Assembly: GCA_040389065.1 (NCBI GenBank)
Contig: JAZKAR010000012.1
Span: 89,392 to 153,391 of the forward strand
DNA: 64,000 bases
DNA from: JAZKAR01 sp040389065
GTDB taxonomy: Bacteria > Pseudomonadota > Gammaproteobacteria > Burkholderiales > Casimicrobiaceae
Direction of reading: 5' to 3'
Numbering within the stretch: position 1 is the first letter of the stretch; every line of letters starts with the position of its first letter. The notes beneath the pieces were generated by a model. It did not search any database, was not told the DNA's origin, and was given only the letters and a program-made list of their open reading frames with translations. Both the position numbers and the translations under genes were made by a program. This document shows positions 1-8,087 of the stretch, piece by piece.

Positions 1-436
1 AATTTAAAGGCTTATTATCTACGGTATTAATAAAAAATTGAGCGGTAGCTGAATGAGGATCCCCCGTGCGCGCCATCGCAATTGTGCCGCGATCATTCAG
101 TAAGCCATTATCTGCCTCATTAGGAATAGCAGCACGGGTAGGCTTTTGCCTCATATCAGAAGTAAACCCGCCCCCCTGCACCATAAAACCGCGAATGACG
201 CGATGAAATATCGTATTTGTATAAAACCCATCATCGACATACTTAAGAAAATTAGCAACCGATTGAGGAGCTTTCTGAGCATTTAGCTCTACAACAATTG
301 CGCCTACGCTGGTTTCGATCTTAACTTGAGGAAAACCTGGCTTAGCATCAGCAGCTAATGTTGATGTTGCAAAAAGAGTCGAAAAAGAAGCTGATAAAGT
401 TAATGCAATTGTTAAACCACGGAATAGTGTATTCAT
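1..436 (-). CDS. Periplasmic peptidyl-prolyl cis-trans isomerase (cyclophilin), cut by window edge
   Basis: The gene reads leftward from an ATG at 434-436 and runs off the window, so the C-terminus is missing. I translated it by hand. The first ~28 residues form a Sec signal peptide ending in a Leu-Ala-Ala type site, so the enzyme should act in the periplasm on prolyl bonds of folding envelope proteins. The cyclophilin core follows: FHRVIRGFMVQGGGF, then NEADNGLLNDRGTIAMAR and DPHSATAQFFIN. These carry the family's catalytic Arg (FHRV), the Gln of MVQGG and the AQFFIN substrate pocket. It is separated by 150 bp of AT-rich DNA from the ssu operon, which runs the same way; nothing links the two functionally. 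PpiA versus another cyclophilin cannot be decided without the missing end. Confidence 0.93.
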   Translation of the reverse strand, partial: MNTLFRGLTIALTLSASFSTLFATSTLAADAKPGFPQVKIETSVGAIVVELNAQKAPQSVANFLKYVDDGFYTNTIFHRVIRGFMVQGGGFTSDMRQKPTRAAIPNEADNGLLNDRGTIAMARTGDPHSATAQFFINTVDNKPLN

Positions 437-586
437 AATTGCCTTTCGTTATGAGTAAATCGTAAAATCCATGCACAATAAATCCATAAAAAACAATAAC
501 TTATTTATATAGATAATAAATGCTGATTCAAAATACTTAACTACTCAATCATTATAAAACATACCCATTATTTAGCTCATAAATTA

Positions 587-1366
587 TCATTGCATTTGAT
601 ATGCTGATCCCATTTGCTGACCTGAATCAAGCAATCGATTCAAAATCATTGACTCAGCTTGTACCAACTCCACCGCATCACGCCGACGTGGTCGAGCTAA
701 TTTCACAAGATAATCTAAGACAATATGCCCAGCTTCAATCACCACCACTCTATCTGCTAACATTACCGCTTCTTGCACATCATGTGTGACTAAAATAGCG
801 GTGAATTTGTGCTGTTGCCACAATTTCTCAATCAATCGCTGCATTTCTATGCGTGTTAGTGCATCTAAAGCCCCTAAGGGTTCATCTAAAAGCAATAATC
901 GTGGGCGATGCGCTAAAGCACGTGCTAAAGCAACACGTTGCCGTTGCCCTCCTGATAAACAACTAGGCCAATCACCCGCACGATCAGATAACCCTACGCT
1001 TTCTAATAACGATTTTACTAAATGAATTTTAGAGAGTGGCAGCCCTAATAATACATTATCAAATACATTTTTCCAGGGCAATAAACGTGCTTCTTGAAAC
1101 ATAACTCGCACCGCTTCTGATGAGCCAGTAAACAATTGATTATCAGAAAATACATCACCCTCATACTCTTCTAACCCTGCAATAATTTTTAACAGAGTGC
1201 TTTTACCGCAACCGCTGCGACCTACAATGGCTACAAACTCTCCAGGAGTGATATTTAGATTAAGATTTTTTAATACCGTTCGTTCATTAAATTTTTTGCT
1301 AAGATTTACAATATTTAAATCAATATTGGATGAAAATTGTTGTGATAATTTATTTTTTGACAACAT
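587..1366 (-). CDS. ssuB: Aliphatic sulfonate ABC transporter, ATP-binding subunit SsuB
   Basis: ATPase that powers import of alkanesulfonates through the SsuABC transporter at the inner membrane. The 259-residue product has Walker A GRSGCGKST at 49-57, a Q-loop near 91, the ABC signature LSGGQ at 137-141 followed by QRVALARAL, and Walker B LLLLDEP at 157-163, then the H-loop VTHD. The stretch LGALDALTRIEMQ is typical of the nitrate/sulfonate/taurine subfamily. It is the last gene of ssuE-ssuA-ssuD-ssuC-ssuB on the minus strand, 142 bp after ssuC. TauB would look similar, but the neighbouring SsuD and SsuE point to alkanesulfonates. Confidence 0.92.
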   Translation of the reverse strand: MLSKNKLSQQFSSNIDLNIVNLSKKFNERTVLKNLNLNITPGEFVAIVGRSGCGKSTLLKIIAGLEEYEGDVFSDNQLFTGSSEAVRVMFQEARLLPWKNVFDNVLLGLPLSKIHLVKSLLESVGLSDRAGDWPSCLSGGQRQRVALARALAHRPRLLLLDEPLGALDALTRIEMQRLIEKLWQQHKFTAILVTHDVQEAVMLADRVVVIEAGHIVLDYLVKLARPRRRDAVELVQAESMILNRLLDSGQQMGSAYQMQ

Positions 1367-1508
1367 CTTTTTAACCTTTTTTAACTTTTTTTATTTCATA
1401 GTGATTACAATTTATGCCATTTTCTAATCTCACTAAATTAGCTTTAATAACTTCACAACCTCAAAAACTCATACAAATTAGCAATAAATATTTTTTTCTA
1501 GTAATAAC

Positions 1509-2393
1509 TTATGATTTATTCAAATAACTAGGATGCCATCTTAAAAAATACCGCTCTAATAAACGTGCAAGAAAATCAGCACATTTTCCTAACAGCGCAT
1601 AAAGAAGAATACCTACTAACACAATATCTGTTTGTAAAAATTCACGAGCGTTCATAGTCATAAACCCAATGCCTGATTTTGCAGAAATAGTTTCTGCAAC
1701 AATAAGCAATATCCAAACAAAACCCATTGCAAATCTTATGCCCACAAAAATAGACGGTAGCGCCCCTGGTAAAATAACTTCTCGATAAAGTTCCCATCCT
1801 GATAATCCATAACTTTTAGCCATTTCAATTAAATCACTATCGACTGATCGAATACCATGAAATGTATTAATATAAACTGGAAAGAAAACACCAAATGACA
1901 CCAGAAAAAGCTTCGCTATTTCATCAATTCCAAACCATAAAATAATTAATGGAATAATCGCTAAGGGAGGAATATTTCTAAGCATTTGCAAACTTGTATC
2001 TAAAATAATTTCAGCACGACGAAAACTGCCTGTCATTAATCCTAAGATAAGCCCTAACCCTCCCCCCACAATGAAACCTAACATTGCACGATACGTACTT
2101 GCTTCTATATGCGTCCATAACTCACCCGAAACCGATAATGACCACGCTGCAACCATAACTGCACGTGGCTCGGGTAAAATTCGGCTTGATAACCAACCTA
2201 ACTCGCTTGCTATCTGCCAAATTAATAAAAGCAGCAATGGAAACACCCACGGAATAATGTGTTTTATACTTGACTTAACGTATAGCGATAAGGCGCTAAA
2301 AAATGTTGAAAACATAGCAGCCGACTCTGAGAAAGAAATCGCTTTTTCTTTAGTTTTCATTATGAAATGGATATGTTCATACATGTATAACAA
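1509..2393 (-). CDS. ssuC: Aliphatic sulfonate ABC transporter, permease SsuC
   Basis: Inner-membrane permease of the SsuABC importer. About six hydrophobic segments are visible, beginning with WVFPLLLLLIWQIASELGW near residue 49. The cytoplasmic EAA loop that docks on SsuB reads EMAKSYGLSGWELYREVILP around residues 190-210, and the downstream RFAMGFVWILLIVAE segment is characteristic of SsuC/TauC permeases. The 294-residue frame starts at an unusual MLYMYEH; an internal Met (MKTKEKAISF, 11 residues in) would give a more ordinary N-terminus, and no clear ribosome-binding site decides between them. It lies between ssuD and ssuB. Confidence 0.92.
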   Translation of the reverse strand: MLYMYEHIHFIMKTKEKAISFSESAAMFSTFFSALSLYVKSSIKHIIPWVFPLLLLLIWQIASELGWLSSRILPEPRAVMVAAWSLSVSGELWTHIEASTYRAMLGFIVGGGLGLILGLMTGSFRRAEIILDTSLQMLRNIPPLAIIPLIILWFGIDEIAKLFLVSFGVFFPVYINTFHGIRSVDSDLIEMAKSYGLSGWELYREVILPGALPSIFVGIRFAMGFVWILLIVAETISAKSGIGFMTMNAREFLQTDIVLVGILLYALLGKCADFLARLLERYFLRWHPSYLNKS

Positions 2394-2537
2394 ACCTTAA
2401 TAATATTGCCCAAATAAGAGACTCAAACCTGTCTTATCTGAATTAGAGGTTGAAATTAGCCTGATTCAGCGAGACTCAAAAATCAGCACAATATCATTAA
2501 CAAATGAGAATCATATTTTTTACACTTGATATAATTA

Positions 2538-3734
2538 TCAATGGTTAGCTTGATTTGACGCAGCTGGTGAAGGGACATAATGATTACCAATCACCTCACC
2601 AAAAGGCCCCGTTAATGTGCGTTTCGGTGTTTGATTTTCAGCAACATTTTCATCTTTTTTCAAGAGAGGAAAAACAAGCTCAGCAAAACGATAAGCCTCT
2701 TCTAAATGGGGATAACCAGATAGCACAAATGTTTCAATCCCTAGGTTCTGATATTCCGCTATTCTTTCAGCTACCTGCTCGGCAGCCCCAACTAATGCTG
2801 TACCTGCCCCGCCTCTCACTAAACCTATTCCTGCCCATAAATTTGGGCTAATCTCTAATTCTGCTCGAGTACGATTTTTGCCGCCATTATGCAAACTTCT
2901 CATCCTTTGCTGGCCCACTGATTCCATTCGCCCTAAAGCCGCTTGCGCACGTTCGATAACTTCATCGCTTAAACGGCTGATTAAATCATCGGCAGCTGCC
3001 CATGCTTGCTCTTCAGTTTCACGCACAATGACATGCAAACGAATTCCAAAGCGTACTGTTCGACCTTGCTCAAAGGCTCGCCTACGAATATCTGCAATCT
3101 TTTCTGCTACAGCAGCAAGCGGCTCGCCCCATGTTAAATAAACATCAACTTGCTCAGCAGCAAGCTGATGAGCAGCTTCTGAAGAGCCGCCAAAATAAAT
3201 GGGTGGATATGGAGTTTGAACAGGTGGGTATAAAAGCTTTGCGCCATTTACGCTGAGATGTTTGCCTGAAAAATCTACAGCACCTTGATCATGACTGCTT
3301 TTTAGAATATCTCGCCAAATTTTTAAAAATTCTGTTGAAGCTTCATAACGCTCTTCATGAGATAAAAATAAACCATCACCTTCTAACTCTAACGAGTCGC
3401 CCCCGGTTACTAAATTGATTAATAACCTTCCATTTGATAACCGATCAAATGTAGCTGCCATACGTGCTGCTACACTAGGCTGTGTTAAACCAGGGCGCAA
3501 AGCTACTAAAAATTTAAGATGTCGTGTAGCCCCAATTAAGCTGGCTGTAGCAATCCAAGGGTCTTCGCATGAGCGCCCAACAGGGGTTAACACTCCGTAG
3601 TAGCCTAAGTTATCTGCTGCTTGTGCAATTTGTTTTAAATACTCGTAACTTACCTCACGAGCACCCTCACTTGTACCTAAATACCGACTATCGCCATGCG
3701 TAGGTAAAAACCAAAGAATTTTTGGGGCACTCAT
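2538..3734 (-). CDS. ssuD: FMNH2-dependent alkanesulfonate monooxygenase SsuD
   Basis: Cleaves the C-S bond of alkanesulfonates with FMNH2 and O2, releasing sulfite and an aldehyde in the cytoplasm; SsuE supplies the reduced flavin. The 398-residue product has the family's opening WFLPTHGDSRYLG, the conserved Cys in GRSCEDPW (residue 56, equivalent to the active-site-region Cys of E. coli SsuD), RPGLTQPSVAARMAATFDRLSNGRL and LVTGGD, and the flexible loop region with ISPNLWAGIGLVRGGAGTALVG. It ends with the usual LSGYPHLEEAYRFAELVFPLL plus a short tail. A MITE copy (3764-3867) separates it from ssuA, a 136-bp gap where family members are usually close together. Confidence 0.96.
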   Translation of the reverse strand: MSAPKILWFLPTHGDSRYLGTSEGAREVSYEYLKQIAQAADNLGYYGVLTPVGRSCEDPWIATASLIGATRHLKFLVALRPGLTQPSVAARMAATFDRLSNGRLLINLVTGGDSLELEGDGLFLSHEERYEASTEFLKIWRDILKSSHDQGAVDFSGKHLSVNGAKLLYPPVQTPYPPIYFGGSSEAAHQLAAEQVDVYLTWGEPLAAVAEKIADIRRRAFEQGRTVRFGIRLHVIVRETEEQAWAAADDLISRLSDEVIERAQAALGRMESVGQQRMRSLHNGGKNRTRAELEISPNLWAGIGLVRGGAGTALVGAAEQVAERIAEYQNLGIETFVLSGYPHLEEAYRFAELVFPLLKKDENVAENQTPKRTLTGPFGEVIGNHYVPSPAASNQANH

Positions 3735-3763
3735 TTATACTTCCTTCACTAATTTGTTGATTT

Positions 3764-3867
3764 TAGAAGTTACGCAGTTGAGCGCTATCAAGGCATAGCA
3801 ACGCAGGCAGTACAAAGAAGTACGGCAAGTTGCTATAACGCAGAGAGAGCCAACTGCGTAACTTCTA
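3764..3867. mobile_element. Short-form MITE copy inside the ssu operon
   Basis: This 104-bp palindromic element has 17-bp perfect terminal inverted repeats, TAGAAGTTACGCAGTTG and its complement. An inner stem TAGCAAC/GTTGCTA closes around GTAC-AAAGAA-GTAC. Flanks are GATTT and GTTTT, a 4/5 match to the 5-bp duplications seen at other copies. It sits between ssuA and ssuD and would form a strong hairpin in the operon mRNA. The sequence is nearly identical to the copy at 11640-11743. Confidence 0.9.
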
Positions 3868-3870
3868 GTT

Positions 3871-4845
3871 TTAATTGTTTGGTTTTATTTTTTTTAAGGT
3901 AGAGTCTTTCACTTGAATGGCTTTAGGAATTAATTTCAAGTTCGTAAATACATCTGCAATTTTTTGCTGTTCTACTAAGACTTCATTTGAAATAGGTTGC
4001 ACACCAAACGTAAGGCGATTCACAGCTGTTGTTATAATCGGTTCATTGATGCCTACTTGCTTAGAAAGAAGATTAGCTACTTCTTTAGGATGTACTTTTC
4101 CCCAAGCATCTGTTTTACTTAATTCTTCATGAATAATTTTAATAATATCGGGATGTTTTTCAGCATAAGAACGCGAAGCGAGAAAAAACTGATGATTACT
4201 TACAATGCCCTGCCCATCAACTAGTTTACGTGCCTCTAATTGATGTTCTGCCGCTGCATAAAAGGGATCCCAAATTACCCAAGCATCTACACTTCCTCGC
4301 TCAAATGCTGCGCGGGCATCGGCTGGCGGTAAAAAAATCGTTTCAATATCGCTATATTTCAAACCTTCTTTTTCTAAGGCTTTTACTAAAAGATAATGAA
4401 CATTTGAGCCTTTATTTAATGCTACTTTTTTCCCTTTTAAATCTTTCACACTTTTAATTACTGAAAGCTTTGGAACAATAATTGCTTCGCCTTTAGGCGC
4501 TGCAGGCTCATTTGAAAGATAAACCAAATCGGCGCCTGCTGCCTGAGCAAAAATAGGCGGAGCCTCCCCAACAGTACCAAAATCAATACTCCCTACATTT
4601 AAACCTTCCAGCAATTGAGGGCCAGCAGGAAACTCCGTCCACTTCACAGCAACACCTTTAGCACTTAATCTTTTATCTAACGTTCCTTGCCCTTTTAATA
4701 ATACTAAGGTTCCATATTTTTGAAAGCCTATTCTTAATGGCTCTACTGACTCAGCGAAAACAACGTTATTTATACTAATACTAGTTAATGCTAAAATAAT
4801 ACTTGATAACATTTTTTTAAATAATGAATAATTTTTATATGTCAT
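3871..4845 (-). CDS. ssuA: Aliphatic sulfonate-binding protein SsuA
   Basis: Periplasmic solute-binding component that delivers alkanesulfonates to SsuBC. An N-terminal signal peptide (hydrophobic LSSIILALTSISINNVVFA) is followed by mature LRIGFQKYGTLVLLKGQGTL, a hallmark of SsuA, and by FPAGPQLLEGLNVGSIDFG, GEAPPIFAQAAGADLVYL, and KGKKVALNKGSNVHYLLVKAL. WVIWDPFYAAAE is also typical of the sulfonate branch (324 residues in all). It starts 36 bp after ssuE and ends next to the MITE at 3764-3867. Taurine- or nitrate-binding relatives exist, but the gene context favours SsuA. Confidence 0.94.
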   Translation of the reverse strand: MTYKNYSLFKKMLSSIILALTSISINNVVFAESVEPLRIGFQKYGTLVLLKGQGTLDKRLSAKGVAVKWTEFPAGPQLLEGLNVGSIDFGTVGEAPPIFAQAAGADLVYLSNEPAAPKGEAIIVPKLSVIKSVKDLKGKKVALNKGSNVHYLLVKALEKEGLKYSDIETIFLPPADARAAFERGSVDAWVIWDPFYAAAEHQLEARKLVDGQGIVSNHQFFLASRSYAEKHPDIIKIIHEELSKTDAWGKVHPKEVANLLSKQVGINEPIITTAVNRLTFGVQPISNEVLVEQQKIADVFTNLKLIPKAIQVKDSTLKKIKPNN

Positions 4846-4881
4846 ATTTATTGCCTATTATTGCAAAACAGTTACTAAAAC

Positions 4882-5475
4882 TTAAACACTATATTTAATG
4901 TTTGAAAATTGAATATGATTAAAATGAATAGACTTATTTCGCTGCAAAGCTAATAAATGTTCATGCAACCGCTCTACGCCATTATTAATTCGCTCTGTTA
5001 AATCATCGGTAATCGTAGCCCCCGCACCATCTTTATCTACTTGAAAATGTGCATCTAACGCATAAATGCTAGGCAATATATTTTTTGCTGAAAGCGACGT
5101 TAATACGGGCCTTAATCCATAATCTAATGCCAATGTATGATGAGCACTGCCTCCACTACCAACAGGTAAAATATATTTATTTTCAAGACCATTTTGCGGC
5201 AGCACATCTAAAAACACTTTGAGTAATCCACTATAAGCAGCTTTATAAATAGGTGTAGCCAATACAATGGCATCTACCACATTTACAGTATTTAATGCTT
5301 CTGAAAGCGATTCATCTTTTATATTCGCATGCAAAAGAGGCTCAGCAGGAATATCTCTTATTGTTACTGTTTTAGTCGAATATCCTAAAAGATTTAATTT
5401 ATTGCCAATAAATTTCAACAATCCTGAAGAGCGCGAATTTAATGATGGACTTCCAGCTAAAAGTAAAATACTCAT
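4882..5475 (-). CDS. ssuE: NADPH-dependent FMN reductase SsuE
   Basis: Flavodoxin-fold reductase that makes FMNH2 for SsuD. The 197-residue product has LLAGSPSLNSRSSGLL for flavin phosphate binding, TPIYKAAYSGLLKVFLDVLP, and VGSGGSAHHTLALDYGLRPV, where the Tyr of LDYGLRPV matches the pi-helix Tyr typical of SsuE. It is the first gene of the minus-strand ssu operon. The divergent molbindin gene starts 256 bp upstream, so the operon promoter and any CysB/SsuR-type site should lie in 5476-5731. Confidence 0.92.
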   Translation of the reverse strand: MSILLLAGSPSLNSRSSGLLKFIGNKLNLLGYSTKTVTIRDIPAEPLLHANIKDESLSEALNTVNVVDAIVLATPIYKAAYSGLLKVFLDVLPQNGLENKYILPVGSGGSAHHTLALDYGLRPVLTSLSAKNILPSIYALDAHFQVDKDGAGATITDDLTERINNGVERLHEHLLALQRNKSIHFNHIQFSNIKYSV

Positions 5476-5731
5476 TTAATTATCCAGTTTTTATACTTAT
5501 TAGATAATAGATATGTTTACTTCATCTTAAAACCATTTTTTTTCATATTCATTATCATTATTTTTCATTATGAGAAACAATGATAAGCTTAGCAGAATAC
5601 CTATTGAACTTTTTCTTATTTCTATCTTTAAATAGCGCATGCTATGCTTTGCTTAGTGAAAGTTTATTCAGTAACTAATACATTTTCCCATATTCTTATT
5701 TCAATTATTCTTAATAAAAAGGGTCTATATT

Positions 5732-5947
5732 ATGGCTATTCAAGCAATTAATGTGCGTAACCAATTCAAAGGAAAAGTTCGCGAAATACTAAGAGGCGAT
5801 GTGGTTAGTGAAGTTGAAGTTGATACTCCTGCTGGTATCGTTACTTCTGTTATTACAACACGCTCAGTTGATGAGCTTAAATTGAAACCCGGGGTTGATG
5901 TGGTCGCCCTTGTAAAATCAACCGAAGTTTCTATTGCAACACTTTAA
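5732..5947 (+). CDS. TOBE-domain molybdopterin/molybdate-binding protein (molbindin, SsuF-like)
   Basis: A 71-residue protein made of a single TOBE/Mop domain: MAIQAINVRNQFKGKVREI, then GDVVSEVEVDTPAGIVTSVIT, and VKSTEVSIATL at the end. Such proteins bind oxyanions such as molybdate as oligomers in the cytoplasm. It is transcribed divergently from ssuE. In Pseudomonas putida the ssu operon ends with ssuF, which encodes a molbindin-like protein of this size, so an SsuF-equivalent role is a reasonable inference. A polypurine run (AAAAAGGG) about 12 bases before the ATG may serve as the ribosome-binding site. Confidence 0.88.
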   Translation: MAIQAINVRNQFKGKVREILRGDVVSEVEVDTPAGIVTSVITTRSVDELKLKPGVDVVALVKSTEVSIATL

Positions 5948-6042
5948 AACTCAAGCACAGATACTCCAAGACACTATAAAACCAGGCAATAGTTAGTGTC
6001 AGCAAAATGCTACTGCGCCTCTGAGGCAACCTTACATACATT

Positions 6043-6119
6043 CTGGCTATAAGCACTTAGTAGCTGTATAGCCAGTACAACTTACTTTGCTTTTACCGCT
6101 CTTAAAGAGCGGTTTTTTT
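6043..6119 (+). terminator. Hairpin plus rho-independent terminator after the molbindin gene
   Basis: A first stem CTGGCTATA/TATAGCCAG (6043-6051 with 6067-6075, 15-nt loop) is followed by a compact GC-rich hairpin CCGCTCT-TAA-AGAGCGG at 6096-6112 and a run of seven T (6113-6119). The second is a textbook intrinsic terminator on the plus strand. The 310-bp spacer 5948-6257 otherwise holds the leader of the regulator gene and no visible ORF. Confidence 0.85.
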
Positions 6120-6257
6120 ATTTTTTAACAGTGGTATGCTCTAATCATTCAAAAAATCAGGTATTCAATAAATACCGTTATCTATTTATCGTTTTGTAAT
6201 GGCTTATCGATTCAAAATAAGACATTCAATAAGCATTTTATTAAGGTTATTAGTATT

Positions 6258-7193
6258 ATGAACTTCCAACAATTACGCATTGTTCGTGAAACAGTGCGGC
6301 AAAATTTTAATCTTACAGACGTTGCTAATACGCTATTTACTTCGCAATCAGGCGTAAGCAAAAATATCAAAGACTTAGAAGATGAACTAGGTGTTGATTT
6401 ATTTATACGTAAAGGCAAACGTATTTTAGGGCTAACTGAACCGGGGCAAGATTTAATCGTCGTTTTTGAACGCATATTACTTGATCTTAACAACATTAAG
6501 CGCCAGGCGAAAAGTTATCGAACAGGCGATCGCGGTCAATTAACGCTTGCCACTACGCATACACAAGCACGTTACGCTTTACCTAGCGTTATTACTGAGT
6601 TTAAGCAGACATTTCCTAATGTTCATTTAAGCCTGCATCAATTAAGCCCTAAAGAAATTGTTGCATCACTTCTAGCTGGTGAAGCAGATATCGGTATTGC
6701 AACAGAGGCGCTTGGCAATAATAGCGAACTAATCTCGTTTCCTTATTATCCTTGGCATCATGCAGTGATTGTACCTAAAGACCACATACTAGAAAGTATA
6801 AAACCGCTAACACTAAAAGCTTTAGCTGAGTTCCCTATCATTACCTATCATGAAGGGTTTACAGGCCGCACTAATATTGACCAGCAATTTGAAAATGAAG
6901 GCTTAAGTCCTGACATCGTATTATCTGCTTTAGATGCAGATGTTATTAAAACTTATGTGGAGTTAGGACTTGGTGTTGGAATTATTGCATCGATGGCCTT
7001 TGATGCAAAACGAGATAGCAACTTAAGTCTTCTAAGAACTGAGCATTTATTTCAAACCAATGTTACCCATATTGCGGTACGACGCGGTCATTTTTTGCAT
7101 AAATTTGCGTATCGCTTTATTGAGCTATGCTCTAAGAATTTGAACGAAAACTATATAAGAGAACGTATTGCACCTTCTTTTGAACTTGAATAA
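6258..7193 (+). CDS. LysR-family transcriptional regulator, CysB/Cbl/SsuR type
   Basis: A 311-residue LysR regulator. The N-terminal winged helix-turn-helix (residues ~1-60) contains FTSQSGVSKNIKDLEDELGV and FIRKGKRILGLTEPG. The effector domain begins with LATTHTQARYALP, the CysB-subfamily signature for sulfate/O-acetylserine/N-acetylserine-type ligands, and continues to SALDADVIKTYVELGLGVGIIASMA. Position just downstream of the ssu locus makes it the prime candidate activator of ssu under sulfate limitation (SsuR/Cbl role), although its sequence is also close to housekeeping betaproteobacterial CysB. A second family member is at 41451. Confidence 0.9.
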   Translation: MNFQQLRIVRETVRQNFNLTDVANTLFTSQSGVSKNIKDLEDELGVDLFIRKGKRILGLTEPGQDLIVVFERILLDLNNIKRQAKSYRTGDRGQLTLATTHTQARYALPSVITEFKQTFPNVHLSLHQLSPKEIVASLLAGEADIGIATEALGNNSELISFPYYPWHHAVIVPKDHILESIKPLTLKALAEFPIITYHEGFTGRTNIDQQFENEGLSPDIVLSALDADVIKTYVELGLGVGIIASMAFDAKRDSNLSLLRTEHLFQTNVTHIAVRRGHFLHKFAYRFIELCSKNLNENYIRERIAPSFELE

Positions 7194-7265
7194 GATGTTG
7201 ACAAACTTTATGTGCCCTCACAATCTTAAGGGATTAAATTAAGATTCATCTTTTGGAAAAACACT

Positions 7266-8087
7266 ATGCCTTCTAGCATTGTCAGCCATGGATTTTTAGG
7301 TCTAACTCAGCTTTCCAAAAAACTTATGCCTTCGCTGTGGGGGTGGCTTTACAATGAAATGGCTGCACGCGATACAAGCAATCAATTTATGTTTATGAAC
7401 TATGGGTATGTGCCAGAATTTATTGATCAACAGCTTTTTCTAACGCCTGATGATGAGCCTTTCCGTACCCCTATACAACTCTATGTCCATACACTACAAA
7501 ATATTAATTTGCTTGATAAAGATATACTCGAAGTAGGATGTGGACGCGGCGGGGGCGGCTCTTATTTAAAACGCACCCATCAGCTGCGCTCATTTACAGG
7601 TATTGATTTATCTGCCAAGGCGATTGATCGATGCATACAAACGCATACCTTGCCTCAAACCTTCTGGAAGCAAGGAGCCGCTGATGCCTTACCTGTTGCT
7701 GATAGCAGTATAGATATAGTGATTAATATTGAATCTTCCCACTGTTATCCTTCTATGGAAAACTTTTTAAATGAGATTGTTCGAGTATTACGCCCAAAAG
7801 GTTATTTTGCTTGGTGTGACTTGCGTGGTAAAGAAAGTATGGCAACCGTCATACAACAATTTAAAAACTCTCAACTGACCCTGATACAGCACCATAACAT
7901 TAATACTCAAGTGCTAAACTCGCTAGATAAGCTATCTGGGGATCGAGAAAAATGTATTATAGCCAATGTCCCACGATGGATACGCCCCGCTTTTCGTGAT
8001 TTTATTGGAGTCAAAAACAGTGCACTTTACAATAAACTTAAAGAAGGTTCTATGGTATACAAAAGTGCTCTCCTACAAAAAACCTGA
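7266..8087 (+). CDS. Class I SAM-dependent methyltransferase, phthiotriol-dimycocerosate methyltransferase-like
   Basis: A 273-residue methyltransferase with motif I LEVGCGRGGGGSYL (~residues 93-106), TGIDLSAKAIDRC, an acidic GAADALPVADSSIDIVINIESSHCYP block, and EIVRVLRPKGYFAWCDLR. The layout, including FMFMNYGY, the SHCYP segment and the C-terminal FIGVKNSALYNKLKEG...YKS, strongly recalls Mycobacterium Rv2952 (phthiotriol/phenolphthiotriol dimycocerosate O-methyltransferase) and related lipid/polyketide methyltransferases. The natural substrate here is unknown; a lipid or natural product is an inference from family. No polyketide genes are nearby. A 10-bp hairpin-like palindrome AATCTTAA/TTAAGATT precedes the start (7222-7246). 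Confidence 0.8.
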   Translation: MPSSIVSHGFLGLTQLSKKLMPSLWGWLYNEMAARDTSNQFMFMNYGYVPEFIDQQLFLTPDDEPFRTPIQLYVHTLQNINLLDKDILEVGCGRGGGGSYLKRTHQLRSFTGIDLSAKAIDRCIQTHTLPQTFWKQGAADALPVADSSIDIVINIESSHCYPSMENFLNEIVRVLRPKGYFAWCDLRGKESMATVIQQFKNSQLTLIQHHNINTQVLNSLDKLSGDREKCIIANVPRWIRPAFRDFIGVKNSALYNKLKEGSMVYKSALLQKT

